Positions 26,155 through 34,747 of a DNA stretch of 64,000 nucleotides are shown here, piece by piece. The stretch lies in the NCBI RefSeq assembly GCF_001039275.2, contig NZ_CP030117.1, positions 5,869,001 to 5,933,000 of the forward strand. Direction: 5' to 3'. The translations under genes were made by a program, and so were the position numbers. Source of the DNA: Brevibacillus brevis. Lineage in GTDB: Bacteria; Bacillota; Bacilli; Brevibacillales; Brevibacillaceae. The notes under the pieces are model-generated. The model saw only the letters and a program-made list of their open reading frames with translations. It ran no database searches and had not been told where the DNA came from. The stretch's first letter is position 1. Each line of letters begins with the position of its first letter.

Positions 26155-26183
26155 ATTATAGCAAATTGCCAATAGGGTGTCTA
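26155..26183 (-). promoter_or_regulatory. Sigma-A promoter of the nuo operon
   Basis: Minus strand TAGACA (26183-26178), 17 bases, TATAAT (26160-26155). Eleven of twelve positions fit the consensus. Confidence 0.8.
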
Positions 26184-26213
26184 ACGAAAGCCTTCCTTTT
26201 GTGCCATATAAAG

Positions 26214-26248
26214 GGAAAAAACTCAGAGATTTCTCCCTGAGTTTTTCC
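26214..26248 (-). terminator. Terminator of the 26303-27043 gene
   Basis: AAAAACTCAGGGA-GAAA-TCTCTGAGTTTTT stem followed by TTCCC on the minus strand. Arms are A/T flanked, so it may function in both directions. Confidence 0.8.
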
Positions 26249-26302
26249 AGCATAGTATGATGACCAAACGAATATGCCTGTCTGGCTCTTATATTCTCTT
26301 CA

Positions 26303-27043
26303 TTATTGAACGTTGTTTGAAAATTGCTGTCCGAGGAAGTCCTCGTAAATACGCTCCCATACAATTGTGAAGTTCATCTTCTCGTCTTCTGGGATCTCCA
26401 GCATATTTTCAATTGCCTCTTCCATATATGGAGTCAGCTTGATCAGAACCTCTGCCAGCATCTGGTCATTCGTGTTCAGCAATTGCTTCATTTCTGCTTT
26501 GGACATGCTGAACGTATTTTCTTCCTGCTCGTGCAGCTTCATCACGAGGCGGCTAAAAATCGGATGAACCAATGCTTCCAGTTTAACATGAGCCAATGCA
26601 AGAGATTCTGCTTCGCTCAACTTGAACAACTCAGATGCATCTGGGAATGGATAAACCGGTACATCCCAAGCATCTCCATTATCGATTACCAGACCCCACT
26701 TCACGAAAAGCTCGATCGCATCGTCAAGAGATGTCGGATATGCATAATCAGAACGGCTCATGAACGCTTTGAATCTGTTCAAGAGGTTCACGTAGCCTTT
26801 GAAATCCTCTTCAGACTTAAAGCCTTCTTGAACAGGCTCGGTGAATGTGCCTTTCAATGCATCGAACTCGTCCAAAGCTTTTCTCATTTCTTCTTTTGTC
26901 TCATGCTTGGTTACTACAAAGCACATTGCCTGGAAGAGAACATTCATTTCATGAGATAGCACGCTTGTCCAGCCATTAGCCTTAAAGCTGCTAGGAATCA
27001 CTACGCCATCTTGATTGTGGCGGATATCGCGAACGGTTTGCAT
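26303..27043 (-). CDS. Uncharacterised cytosolic protein
   Basis: 246 residues, not recognised with confidence. No signal peptide or membrane segment is visible. The protein is acidic and mainly helical, with many Glu, Lys and Leu. Features are a His/Asn-rich start (RDIRHNQDGVVIPSSFKANGW), a YPTSLDDAIELFVKWGLVIDNGDAWDVPVYPFPDA segment that resembles a small winged-helix-like regulatory module, and helices near 190-235. Start ATG 27043 follows AAAGGAGAG; TTG 27046 is an alternative. It has its own terminator and a probable promoter, so it is monocistronic between the atp and nuo operons. It could belong to a DUF family of Paenibacillaceae; I cannot name it. Confidence 0.8.
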   Translation of the reverse strand: MQTVRDIRHNQDGVVIPSSFKANGWTSVLSHEMNVLFQAMCFVVTKHETKEEMRKALDEFDALKGTFTEPVQEGFKSEEDFKGYVNLLNRFKAFMSRSDYAYPTSLDDAIELFVKWGLVIDNGDAWDVPVYPFPDASELFKLSEAESLALAHVKLEALVHPIFSRLVMKLHEQEENTFSMSKAEMKQLLNTNDQMLAEVLIKLTPYMEEAIENMLEIPEDEKMNFTIVWERIYEDFLGQQFSNNVQ

Positions 27044-27134
27044 CAATTACACTCTCCTTTAATCCCAATAGCCAATGCCGCTTTTTCCCGCTGTTTTTCA
27101 TGCTAACGTAGCTCGTCGGCAGGGCATTAGGTCT

Positions 27135-27159
27135 ATTATACACAGAAACATTAGGCAAT
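27135..27159 (-). promoter_or_regulatory. Probable promoter of the uncharacterised 26303-27043 gene
   Basis: Perfect TATAAT on the minus strand (27140-27135). The best -35 is TTGGTA, 19 bases upstream, so the spacing is loose. Confidence 0.4.
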
Positions 27160-27217
27160 TACCAACTGGAAATATCATGCCCGATTTCCATGGCTCATCA
27201 TTCATCTCCATATAACC

Positions 27218-27251
27218 GAAAAATCCCCGCAGCCACATGGGCGCGGGGATA
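27218..27251 (-). terminator. Terminator of the atp operon
   Basis: ATCCCCGC / GCGGGGAT stem with a 12-base loop, followed by TTTTC on the minus strand, 14 bases after the atpC stop. Confidence 0.85.
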
Positions 27252-27264
27252 TCAAGCTTACGCT

Positions 27265-27663
27265 TTACTTCGCTACGTCGAGACGTGCCATCGCACGTTG
27301 CAGCGCGCGTTCTGCACGCTTGACGTCGAGCTCGGCATATTTCTCAGTCAAACGCTTTTCAGCACGCTCTTTCGCTGCCTTCGCGCGTTCAACATCGATG
27401 TCTCCCGGCAATTCAGCCGTTTCAGCAAGGATGGTCACTTTATCGCCGCGCACTTCCATGAAGCCGCCGCTTACAGCCATCTTTACTTCTTTATCGCCTT
27501 CTGTCTTAATCCGAACTGGCGCTGTTTTCAGCGGGGTTACCAACGGCACGTGGTTCGGCATAATACCGATTTCCCCTTGCAAGCCGCGAGCAATCACCAT
27601 TTCAGCCTGACCGCTGTAGACAACCCGTTCAGGAGTTACGACTTCAACTGTCATCTTACTCAC
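27265..27663 (-). CDS. atpC: ATP synthase F1 epsilon subunit
   Basis: 132 residues. An N-terminal beta-barrel (VEVVTPERVVYSGQAEMVIARGLQGEIGIMPNHVPLVTPL) is followed by a two-helix C-terminal domain rich in Ala, Lys, Glu and Arg. It is the central-stalk subunit that can inhibit ATPase activity. Start GTG 27663 has GGAG eight bases upstream. Last gene of the operon. Confidence 0.95.
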   Translation of the reverse strand: MSKMTVEVVTPERVVYSGQAEMVIARGLQGEIGIMPNHVPLVTPLKTAPVRIKTEGDKEVKMAVSGGFMEVRGDKVTILAETAELPGDIDVERAKAAKERAEKRLTEKYAELDVKRAERALQRAMARLDVAK

Positions 27664-27690
27664 TTACTCGTCTCCCCTTTCCAGGGTGTC

Positions 27691-29100
27691 TTACGCCATT
27701 TTCTTCGCTTTTTCTACCGCTTCTTCAATTGTACCTACGTACAGGAACGCGCCCTCTGGCAGGTGGTCATGCTTACCTTCGAGGATTTCCTTGAAGCTGC
27801 GAACGGTTTCTTTCAGTGGAACGTATTGGCCTGGGTTACCAGTGAACTGCTCGGCAACGTGGAAGGACTGGGACAAGAAACGTTGAATGCGGCGTGCGCG
27901 TCCAACTACTTGCTTGTCGTCGTCGCTCAACTCGTCCATACCGAGAATCGCGATGATATCTTGCAGTTCTTTGTAACGTTGCAGGATTTTTTGAACGCTA
28001 CGAGCCACATCATAGTGTTCTTGTCCTACTACATCAGGAGCCAGAGCACGGGAAGTGGATGCGAGTGGGTCTACCGCAGGGAAGATACCCAACTCAGCGA
28101 TGGAACGCTCCAGGTTTGTTGTAGCGTCCAAGTGAGCAAACGTAGTAGCAGGAGCCGGGTCAGTGTAGTCATCCGCTGGTACGTAGATCGCTTGAATGGA
28201 CGTTACGGAACCTTTTTTCGTGGAAGTAATACGCTCTTGCAACTGACCCATTTCGGTAGCCAGTGTTGGCTGGTAACCTACCGCAGATGGCATACGGCCC
28301 AAGAGAGCAGAAACTTCGGAACCCGCTTGAGTAAAGCGGAAGATGTTATCAACAAAGAGAAGAACGTCGCGGCCTTCTTCATCACGGAAGTATTCCGCCA
28401 TAGTCAGACCAGTCAACGCTACACGAAGACGTGCACCAGGCGGTTCGTTCATCTGACCGAATACCATCGCGGTTTTCGGCAGTACGCCTGCGTCTTTCAT
28501 CTCGTGGTACAGGTCGTTACCTTCACGGGTACGCTCACCTACACCAGCGAATACGGAAATACCACCGTGCTCTTGCGCGATGTTGTTGATCAGCTCTTGA
28601 ATAGTAACGGTTTTACCTACACCCGCACCACCAAACAGACCGATCTTACCACCCTTGATGTACGGAGCCAAGAGGTCAATAACTTTGATACCTGTTTCCA
28701 GGATCTCAACAGTCGTTGCTTGGTCTACGAACTCAGGAGCTTTACGGTGAATTGGATCACGACGATCTACTTGACCAAGTTCTTGCAGGTCGATCGGCTC
28801 ACCCAATACGTTAAATACGCGTCCGAGGGTGATTGCACCCACTGGAACGGAGATAGCTGCACCGGTATCAACTGCTTCCATGCCACGAACCAAACCGTCA
28901 GTGGAAGACATCGCAACGGTACGAACCAAGTTATCGCCCAAATGAGTAGCAACCTCAACAGTCAAGTTGATGTCGCGCTCACCAGCGCTTTGTGCTTTAT
29001 GTTGAATCTTGATCGCATTGTAAATGGCAGGCAGGTGTCCGCGGTCGAACTCGACGTCAACAACCGGACCCATTACCTGAACCACGCGTCCATTCGCCAT
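27691..29100 (-). CDS. atpD: ATP synthase F1 beta subunit
   Basis: 469 residues, catalytic nucleotide-binding subunit. P-loop GGAGVGKT, the catalytic Glu in GERTREGNDLYHEM and Walker B LLFVDNIFRF are all present, as is DELSDDD (the DELSEED region). AGGAGG precedes ATG 29100. Length is the family norm. Confidence 0.98.
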   Translation of the reverse strand: MANGRVVQVMGPVVDVEFDRGHLPAIYNAIKIQHKAQSAGERDINLTVEVATHLGDNLVRTVAMSSTDGLVRGMEAVDTGAAISVPVGAITLGRVFNVLGEPIDLQELGQVDRRDPIHRKAPEFVDQATTVEILETGIKVIDLLAPYIKGGKIGLFGGAGVGKTVTIQELINNIAQEHGGISVFAGVGERTREGNDLYHEMKDAGVLPKTAMVFGQMNEPPGARLRVALTGLTMAEYFRDEEGRDVLLFVDNIFRFTQAGSEVSALLGRMPSAVGYQPTLATEMGQLQERITSTKKGSVTSIQAIYVPADDYTDPAPATTFAHLDATTNLERSIAELGIFPAVDPLASTSRALAPDVVGQEHYDVARSVQKILQRYKELQDIIAILGMDELSDDDKQVVGRARRIQRFLSQSFHVAEQFTGNPGQYVPLKETVRSFKEILEGKHDHLPEGAFLYVGTIEEAVEKAKKMA

Positions 29101-29148
29101 CTTACTTCTTCCCTCCTGTAAAGCTAAATTGGGAGCTATTCGCTGCCA

Positions 29149-30012
29149 CTAAGCCTGTGCGTTTGCACCTGCAACGATCTCGGAAATCTCTTGTGTAATG
29201 GCTGCCTGACGAGCACGGTTGTAGCTCAACGTTAAACGGTTGATCATATCCGTAGCATTGTCTGTCGCGTTGCCCATTGCAGTCATACGGGAACCTTCTT
29301 CGGAAGCTTTTGCTTCGAGGAGTGCACTGTAAACCAGTGTTTCCGCATATTTCGGCAACAGGTCCGCCAATACTTCTTCCGAGGACGGCTCATACTCGTA
29401 ATTCAATTCGCGTGCATTGTTGCTCTCGGGAGCTTCCAGTGGCAGCAATTGTTTTACGGTAGGTATTTGCGAAATTGCACTTTGGAACTTGTTGTAGCAC
29501 AGGTACAGTTCGTCAATCTGCTCATTCTCGAACATTTGGACTGCTGCACCGGCAATTTTCTTGATATCAGCAAAGGCTGGGCTGACTGGCAGACCTGTAA
29601 CTTCCTCCAAAAGCGGGTAGTTCCGTTTGCTAAAGAAGTCACGACCTTTGCGGCCAATCACAAAAATACCATACTCATCCTTGGACTTGTGCTTCTCGTT
29701 AATGGTAGTTACCACTTTACGGAGAATGTTGGCATTGTAGCCCCCAGCAAGTCCACGGTCGGAAGTGATGACAATATAACCAGTCTTTTTCACTGGACGA
29801 TTTTGCAACATTGGATGTTTGGAACCAGAGTTCCCACTCGCGATGCTTGCGATCACTTCTTGGATCTTGTCAGCATACGGGCGTGCCGCCTCAGCTTTAT
29901 CCTGGTTACGGCGAAGCTTTGCAGCCGCCACCATTTTCATCGCTTTCGTGATTTGGCGCATATCTTTTTTACTTTTGATACTGCGTCGAATCTCACGTAT
30001 TCCTTTAGCCAC
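29149..30012 (-). CDS. atpG: ATP synthase F1 gamma subunit
   Basis: 287 residues, the rotor shaft. It has long N- and C-terminal helices (IRRSIKSKKDMRQITKAMKMVAAAKLRR and MGNATDNATDMINRLTLSYNRARQAAITQEISEI, both within the first and last 50 residues) around a Rossmann-like core with ITSDRGLAGGYN. Start GTG 30012 with AAGGTGG upstream. 48 bases separate it from atpD. Confidence 0.97.
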   Translation of the reverse strand: MAKGIREIRRSIKSKKDMRQITKAMKMVAAAKLRRNQDKAEAARPYADKIQEVIASIASGNSGSKHPMLQNRPVKKTGYIVITSDRGLAGGYNANILRKVVTTINEKHKSKDEYGIFVIGRKGRDFFSKRNYPLLEEVTGLPVSPAFADIKKIAGAAVQMFENEQIDELYLCYNKFQSAISQIPTVKQLLPLEAPESNNARELNYEYEPSSEEVLADLLPKYAETLVYSALLEAKASEEGSRMTAMGNATDNATDMINRLTLSYNRARQAAITQEISEIVAGANAQA

Positions 30013-30086
30013 TCGTTTTCACCACCTTGAGGACGCATGCACGGGCAACTAGCCCGGCATGCATCTGATGTCTATCAGGTTAACGA

Positions 30087-31598
30087 TTAGCGAGTTACCG
30101 AAAAGCCTTTTTTGAACTCTTCGATCGCTGCGTTGAATTCTTTTTCATCTGGAAGGTCTTTCGTTGTGCGGATGTGCTCCAACAGTTGCGGTTTGTTGGA
30201 ATCCAAGAAAGACAACATCTCTTTCTCAAAACGGCGCACTTCTGCTACTGGAATATCATCCAGGAAACCTCTTGTAGCGCTATAGATAGAAGCAACTTGC
30301 TTCTCAACAGGCATTGGATCGAACTGACCTTGTTTCATGATTTCCATCAAGCGCTCACCACGGGTCAGACGAGCTTGGGTCGCTTTGTCCAGGTCGGAAC
30401 CGAACTGAGCAAACGCAGCCAACTCACGGTATTGAGCCAACTCGAGCTTGAGTGGACCTGCTACCTTTTTCATCGCCTTGATTTGCGCGGAACCACCTAC
30501 ACGGGATACGGAAAGACCGGTGTTAACCGCTGGACGTTGACCTGCGTTGAACAAGTCTGTCTCCAGGAAGATCTGACCGTCCGTGATGGAGATCACGTTG
30601 GTTGGAATGTACGCGGAAATGTCACCCGCTTGGGTTTCGATGAATGGCAGAGCTGTAATAGAACCAGCGCCCAGATCATCAGACAGTTTCGCAGCGCGCT
30701 CCAGCAAACGGGAGTGCAAGTAGAATACGTCACCAGGATATGCTTCGCGACCTGGAGGACGACGGAGCAAGAGGGACATTTCGCGGTATGCAGCAGCCTG
30801 CTTGGAGAGGTCATCGTATACGCACAGAACGTGTCCGCCTTTGTACATGAAGTACTCACCCATTGTTACACCTGTATATGGAGCCAGGTACAACATTGGA
30901 GCTGGGTCAGACGCAGTAGCAGAAACGATGATTGTGTATTCCAGAGCCCCTGCTTTACGCAGAGTTTCTACGATGTTAGCAACGGTGGATTGCTTTTGAC
31001 CGATTGCAACGTAGATACAAATCATGTCTTTACCTTTTTGGTTGATGATCGTGTCGAGCGCCACTGCTGTTTTACCAGTTTGGCGGTCACCAATGATCAA
31101 CTCACGCTGTCCACGACCAACTGGGATCATCGCGTCAATCGCTTTGATACCTGTTTGGAGTGGCTCATGTACGGATTTACGTGCCATTACGCCAGGAGCT
31201 GGGCTCTCGATTGGACGGAAACCGTTGTTTGCGATAGGGCCTTGACCATCGATTGGTTGACCCAGTGGGTTTACAACGCGGCCGAGCAGCGCTTCCCCTA
31301 CTGGAACTTCCATAACGCGGCCGGTACGTTTTACAGTATCGCCTTCCTTAATGTCGCGGAAAGGTCCCATAATAACGACACCCACGTTATCTTCTTCCAA
31401 GTTGAGTACCATACCCATTACGCCATTTTGGAACTCGAGAAGCTCCCCTTGCATGGCCTTTTCCAAACCGTGAACACGAGCAATACCGTCACCTACTTGG
31501 ATGACTGTGCCTACATCCACAACTTCGATTTCAGATTTAAAGTTAGCGATCCGCTCTTTAATGAGGGAGCTAATCTCTTCTGGTCTGATTGCACTCAC
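30087..31598 (-). CDS. atpA: ATP synthase F1 alpha subunit
   Basis: 503 residues, non-catalytic nucleotide-binding subunit alternating with beta. P-loop GDRQTGKT and the alpha/beta signature (PAVNTGLSVSRVGGSAQ, with Arg finger) are present. Start GTG 31598, GGGGTG upstream. Normal length. Confidence 0.98.
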   Translation of the reverse strand: MSAIRPEEISSLIKERIANFKSEIEVVDVGTVIQVGDGIARVHGLEKAMQGELLEFQNGVMGMVLNLEEDNVGVVIMGPFRDIKEGDTVKRTGRVMEVPVGEALLGRVVNPLGQPIDGQGPIANNGFRPIESPAPGVMARKSVHEPLQTGIKAIDAMIPVGRGQRELIIGDRQTGKTAVALDTIINQKGKDMICIYVAIGQKQSTVANIVETLRKAGALEYTIIVSATASDPAPMLYLAPYTGVTMGEYFMYKGGHVLCVYDDLSKQAAAYREMSLLLRRPPGREAYPGDVFYLHSRLLERAAKLSDDLGAGSITALPFIETQAGDISAYIPTNVISITDGQIFLETDLFNAGQRPAVNTGLSVSRVGGSAQIKAMKKVAGPLKLELAQYRELAAFAQFGSDLDKATQARLTRGERLMEIMKQGQFDPMPVEKQVASIYSATRGFLDDIPVAEVRRFEKEMLSFLDSNKPQLLEHIRTTKDLPDEKEFNAAIEEFKKGFSVTR

Positions 31599-31641
31599 TT
31601 AATTCACCCCATTCATCCAACTTCTTAAAAGCCATCGAACT

Positions 31642-32169
31642 TTACGCCTTTTGCGCAAAGGTTTCCAACTTCGTTTTCAGGCTGCCATCATACAGACGGT
31701 CGCCAATTTTGATAATAATGCCGCCGAGAATCGCTGGGTCTACGACTGCTGTCATACGCAGCTTTTTGTTCAGCGTTTGGCCGAACTTCTCAGCTAGCTC
31801 ATTTTGCTCTTCAGTAGAAAGTGGCTTTGCACTTGTCACAATCGCATCTGCGAATCCACGAGCTTCGTTCGCCAATTGTACAAAAGAACGGTAGATATCA
31901 ACCAGATCAACTTCGCGTCCGTTCTCAATCAGGACGTTCAGAAAATTAAAGGTTTCTTCCCCTACATGGCTTTTGAACAATTCGTCAGCGAGCTGGCTTT
32001 TCGCATCTGCTGCGATGTGCGGGTGCAGCATGATCTTTTTCAGATCTTCACTGCCTTCAACCGCTTCCACGATCGCACCCAGGTCTGCTTCTACCTGATC
32101 AATCTTGCTACGCTCACTCGCTACTTCAAAGAGAGCGCGAGCATAACGTTTTCCTACTGCGCTACTCAT
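31642..32169 (-). CDS. atpH: ATP synthase F1 delta subunit
   Basis: 175 residues. A helical N-terminal domain (VGKRYARALFEVA) and the C-terminal signature PAILGGIIIKIGDRLYDGSLKTKLE. It links the F1 head to the b dimer stator. ATG 32169 overlaps the atpF stop by four bases. Confidence 0.96.
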   Translation of the reverse strand: MSSAVGKRYARALFEVASERSKIDQVEADLGAIVEAVEGSEDLKKIMLHPHIAADAKSQLADELFKSHVGEETFNFLNVLIENGREVDLVDIYRSFVQLANEARGFADAIVTSAKPLSTEEQNELAEKFGQTLNKKLRMTAVVDPAILGGIIIKIGDRLYDGSLKTKLETFAQKA

Positions 32170-32669
32170 AGGCGATCTCCCACTTGTGCGAGAAATTTGT
32201 CAACAGTAGACTTTTGAGCTGCTTCGTCCAGTTCTTTCTCAATGATCTTGGAAGCCAAGAGCACGGAAAGACCAGTCATTTGCTCACGCAGTTCGAGTTT
32301 TGCTTTTTCTACTTCACGAGCCAGTTCAGCACTTGCCTCTGCCTTCATACGCTCAGAAACTGCTTGTGCTTCAGCAACGATTTTGCTTGCTTCATCAGAC
32401 GCTTGCTTTGCAGCACGGTCGATGATCGCTTTAGATTCAGCGCGAGCTTCATCCAAAAGGCGGCGTTGTTCAGCCAAAAGCTTTTCGGATTCCTTGTGGT
32501 TGCGTTCCGCAGTGGCGAGCTCGTTCTCAACATGAGCACGGCGCTTTTCCAATACGCTCGCAATCGGTCCTGTTGCATATTTGGAAACAACGATCAACAG
32601 CAAAATGAAAATAATCACCTGGAGTAGTAATGTGCCCCATTCCAGGGATACGGCTCCAAACTCAACCAT
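32166..32669 (-). CDS. atpF: ATP synthase Fo b subunit
   Basis: 167 residues: one N-terminal membrane helix (LLLQVIIFILLLIVVSKYA) followed by a long charged coiled coil that forms the peripheral stalk. Start ATG 32669 has AGGAG ten bases upstream. An in-frame codon at 32693 is upstream of that site. Confidence 0.95.
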   Translation of the reverse strand: MVEFGAVSLEWGTLLLQVIIFILLLIVVSKYATGPIASVLEKRRAHVENELATAERNHKESEKLLAEQRRLLDEARAESKAIIDRAAKQASDEASKIVAEAQAVSERMKAEASAELAREVEKAKLELREQMTGLSVLLASKIIEKELDEAAQKSTVDKFLAQVGDRL

Positions 32670-32794
32670 TTTTAGTTCACTCCTTCCTGACAAACGAAAG
32701 ATTCTGCAATAAGTTCTTTGCGTACTTACCAGAATTATTACTAGAAGACTTCCACGCCAAGCTTGTGGCCGAAGCCTGATTTTTCCCTACTAAA

Positions 32795-32824
32795 AGATAG
32801 GCGAAGGTGACCCTCCGCCTATTT
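32795..32824 (-). other. Intercistronic hairpin between atpE and atpF
   Basis: ATAGGCGGAGG-GTCA-CCTTCGCCTAT pairs over 11 bp with one G-T pair, 20 bases after the atpE stop, followed by CTTTTAG on the minus strand. The weak T-run suggests a processing, stability or partial-termination element rather than a full terminator. Confidence 0.6.
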
Positions 32825-32844
32825 AATACTGTTCAACTGTTCGC

Positions 32845-33075
32845 TTAGCCCAGACGACCCATCAAGATGAAGCCTACAGCTACAGCGATAATTGGAATCG
32901 CCTCTACGAGACCCATACCGAGGAACATGATACCCATCAGGTTACCACGAGCTTCAGGTTGACGAGCAACACCTTCAATTGTTTTAGAGATTACGTTACT
33001 TGCACCAAAAGCACCACCAAGTGCTGCCAAACCGAAAATAAGACCCATAGCAATAGCTACACCCATAACTTCCAT
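32845..33075 (-). CDS. atpE: ATP synthase Fo c subunit
   Basis: 76 residues, a two-helix hairpin forming the rotor ring. The ion-binding Glu58 (LGMGLVEAIPII) lies in helix 2. The polar loop ARQPEARGN contacts gamma/epsilon. No obvious sodium-type Gln/Thr signature is present, so proton use is the default inference. Confidence 0.96.
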   Translation of the reverse strand: MEVMGVAIAMGLIFGLAALGGAFGASNVISKTIEGVARQPEARGNLMGIMFLGMGLVEAIPIIAVAVGFILMGRLG

Positions 33076-33118
33076 GTTAAAAATACCTCCCTAAATTGTT
33101 GTAAACAAAAACTAGATT

Positions 33119-33913
33119 TTAGTGTTCATCATTCACAAGTTGTGAAATGTAAACCATAGAAAGAGTCAAGAAAATGAACGCCTGAATTGCACCTACGAAG
33201 ACGGAGTAGCCGAGCCAGATAAACAATGGTGCCGCGGCCAAAACTCCCCCACTCAACAGGAAGGCAATCATGATCTCTTTTGCAAAGAGGTTACCGAACA
33301 AACGCAGAGGAAGCGTCAACGGTTTAATGATAAACTCCTCAAGAATGTGGATCGGGTTGAGGAATACGTGCTTAAACCAACCACCTGGACTTTTCTTAAT
33401 ACCGAGGTAGTGGGAGTAGAGCAACACTACCAATGCCAAACCAAATGTTACACTCGGTGTAGCAGTTGGAGACTTCCACCAGATTACATGAGCTCCTTTA
33501 TCAGCCAGCTCGTGCTCAACGGTTTCGCGCTTCTTCGCTTCGGCTTCCGGCGTAGGAGCAATCGTCAGCATCTTCATAACACTTTCGCTGATTTCACCTT
33601 TGTGCACTGTGGTGACGTTGGCGATAACACCTAGCTGGTTCCCAATGAAGATGTAGAGAAACAACGTAATACCAAGCGTCATCATCATCATGACTTTCTT
33701 GTGATCCATGTATCCTGCAGTAACATTCTTGACAAAGTCAAAAATCCACTCAACTGCATTTTGCTTAGCACCAGGTACTCCTGTTTCCAGCTTTCGTGTC
33801 ATTACAAACAGGAAGATAAACACAAGCAGTGCGGTAAGAACCATCATGAGAATCGTAGCGATGTCAAATACCATGCCGCCTAACTGAAACCGTAACGTAT
33901 AATGATGACCCAT
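33119..33913 (-). CDS. atpB: ATP synthase Fo a subunit
   Basis: 264 residues, five to six membrane helices. The essential Arg is in LTLPLRLFGNLFAKEI, and the C-terminal GAIQAFIFLTLSMVYI is typical. ATG 33913 has AAAGGGGTG at good spacing. A hydrophilic insert rich in charged residues (TPEAEAKKRETVEHELADKG, about residues 120-140) extends one loop. Confidence 0.95.
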   Translation of the reverse strand: MGHHYTLRFQLGGMVFDIATILMMVLTALLVFIFLFVMTRKLETGVPGAKQNAVEWIFDFVKNVTAGYMDHKKVMMMMTLGITLFLYIFIGNQLGVIANVTTVHKGEISESVMKMLTIAPTPEAEAKKRETVEHELADKGAHVIWWKSPTATPSVTFGLALVVLLYSHYLGIKKSPGGWFKHVFLNPIHILEEFIIKPLTLPLRLFGNLFAKEIMIAFLLSGGVLAAAPLFIWLGYSVFVGAIQAFIFLTLSMVYISQLVNDEH

Positions 33914-34026
33914 CTTTTCACCCCTTTCCATTGATAGATAGAGGTTGTCCGAAACTCTGTCTACACATTGCTATCGAACGCTCTCTGGTAAAAATCATTT
34001 CATTAAAAGGAAATGCTGTAACAAAT

Positions 34027-34395
34027 CTATTTTGAATTGCGGAATACGAGTAGATAACTGATCCCTTGGATCAAAAACAACCCAAGTAGAACCCCTGATA
34101 ATTTGAAGATATGAGGGAAAAGAAAGGTAGCATAGGCGGCTAGCCCGGCAATCATGAACCGAAGCATCGTGCCCGTTCCTTTTGGTCTGACATTAGGGTC
34201 ATCTGCCATTTGCCCAACAACCCAGACCTTGCTTGCGAGAACGCTGGTATTAATGATTCCTGTCACTGTTCCAAGCAACAAACTCTGCAAGAATACCTTG
34301 TGTTCAGGCAATACAACCATCAGCATCACAAACAATGCCATGCACCATAAAGAATAGCGAAAAGTCTTTCGCATCGCTAAAGCAAACGCTTCCAT
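34027..34395 (-). CDS. atpI: ATP synthase subunit I
   Basis: 122 residues with four membrane helices. This is the AtpI family, an assembly factor thought to help c-ring formation, not part of the final complex. Conserved FRYSLWCMALFVM and GTVTGIINTSVLASKV segments. GGGGGTGACGAACG precedes ATG 34395. It follows atpZ by 13 bases. Confidence 0.85.
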   Translation of the reverse strand: MEAFALAMRKTFRYSLWCMALFVMLMVVLPEHKVFLQSLLLGTVTGIINTSVLASKVWVVGQMADDPNVRPKGTGTMLRFMIAGLAAYATFLFPHIFKLSGVLLGLFLIQGISYLLVFRNSK

Positions 34396-34408
34396 CGTTC
34401 GTCACCCC

Positions 34409-34618
34409 CTACAGATACGGGCGAATGAGTCGATAGACAGTGTATACACCAACCGCAATCCCTGTAATCAAGCCGATAAGCAATAACCAAGGATCAGTCG
34501 CTAGTAGGCGATCCGCGTATCTGCCGATCATAAAACCGGCAACCACACAAATGGCAAAGTCAAGACCAAGTACGCTGACCAAACCAAGTGCTCGCCATGG
34601 ATTGTCAAGTTTCGCCAG
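34409..34618 (-). CDS. atpZ: AtpZ/AtpI-type membrane protein with apparent CTG start
   Basis: 69 residues. Two membrane helices: LGLVSVLGLDFAICVVAGFM and LLLIGLITGIAVGVYTVY, with the family-type GRYADRLLATDPW loop. AtpZ proteins precede atpI in many bacterial atp operons and are proposed to aid ion (Mg/Ca) transport or c-ring assembly. No ATG, GTG or TTG lies between the upstream in-frame stop (about 34634) and the conserved start of the protein. CTG 34618 has AAGGAG about nine bases upstream and gives an N-terminus LAKLDNPWRALG. Other reading: initiation at TTG inside the first helix, which would delete conserved residues. Confidence 0.75.
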   Translation of the reverse strand: MAKLDNPWRALGLVSVLGLDFAICVVAGFMIGRYADRLLATDPWLLLIGLITGIAVGVYTVYRLIRPYL

Positions 34619-34675
34619 TTTATCCTTCTCCTTTCACATAAGGAGAGGGCACACAATTTCCAAATGCCCTCATCC

Positions 34676-34705
34676 ATATTAACGAAGATTTATTCCCTTT
34701 GTCAA
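34676..34705 (-). promoter_or_regulatory. Sigma-A promoter of the atp operon
   Basis: Minus strand TTGACA (34705-34700), 18 bases, TAATAT (34681-34676), then a leader of about 50 nt to atpZ. Confidence 0.75.
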
Positions 34706-34708
34706 CGC

Positions 34709-34734
34709 AAGCGTTTCTGTGTACACAAAGCGTT
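34709..34734. promoter_or_regulatory. Operator-like structure upstream of the atp promoter
   Basis: Two direct copies of AACGCTT (minus strand, 34715-34709 and 34734-34728) flank the perfect palindrome TGTGTACACA (34718-34727), directly upstream of the -35. The AACGCTT halves resemble CcpA cre cores but neither full cre fits well. Confidence 0.4.
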
Positions 34735-34747
34735 CACAATTTAAAAA

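Larger units (their letters stand above)
26000..26302 (-). other. nuo leader and intergenic region
   Basis: This stretch holds, in minus-strand order, the terminator of the upstream gene (26215-26247), the nuo promoter (26155-26183) and an untranslated leader of about 150 nt. The leader has a short CCCTTTTGAGGG-type hairpin near 26070-26081. I recognise no riboswitch and no convincing gene. Confidence 0.6.

Noticed and set aside
27190..29121. A 643-codon open frame on the plus strand opposite atpD/atpC
   Set aside because: It is antisense to highly conserved atpD, has no ribosome binding site, and its protein is rich in Cys, His, Arg and Ser without domain character. It follows from codon bias of the real gene.
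30174..31628. A 484-codon plus-strand frame opposite atpA
   Set aside because: Same reason: mirror frame of a strongly biased conserved gene, no start signal.
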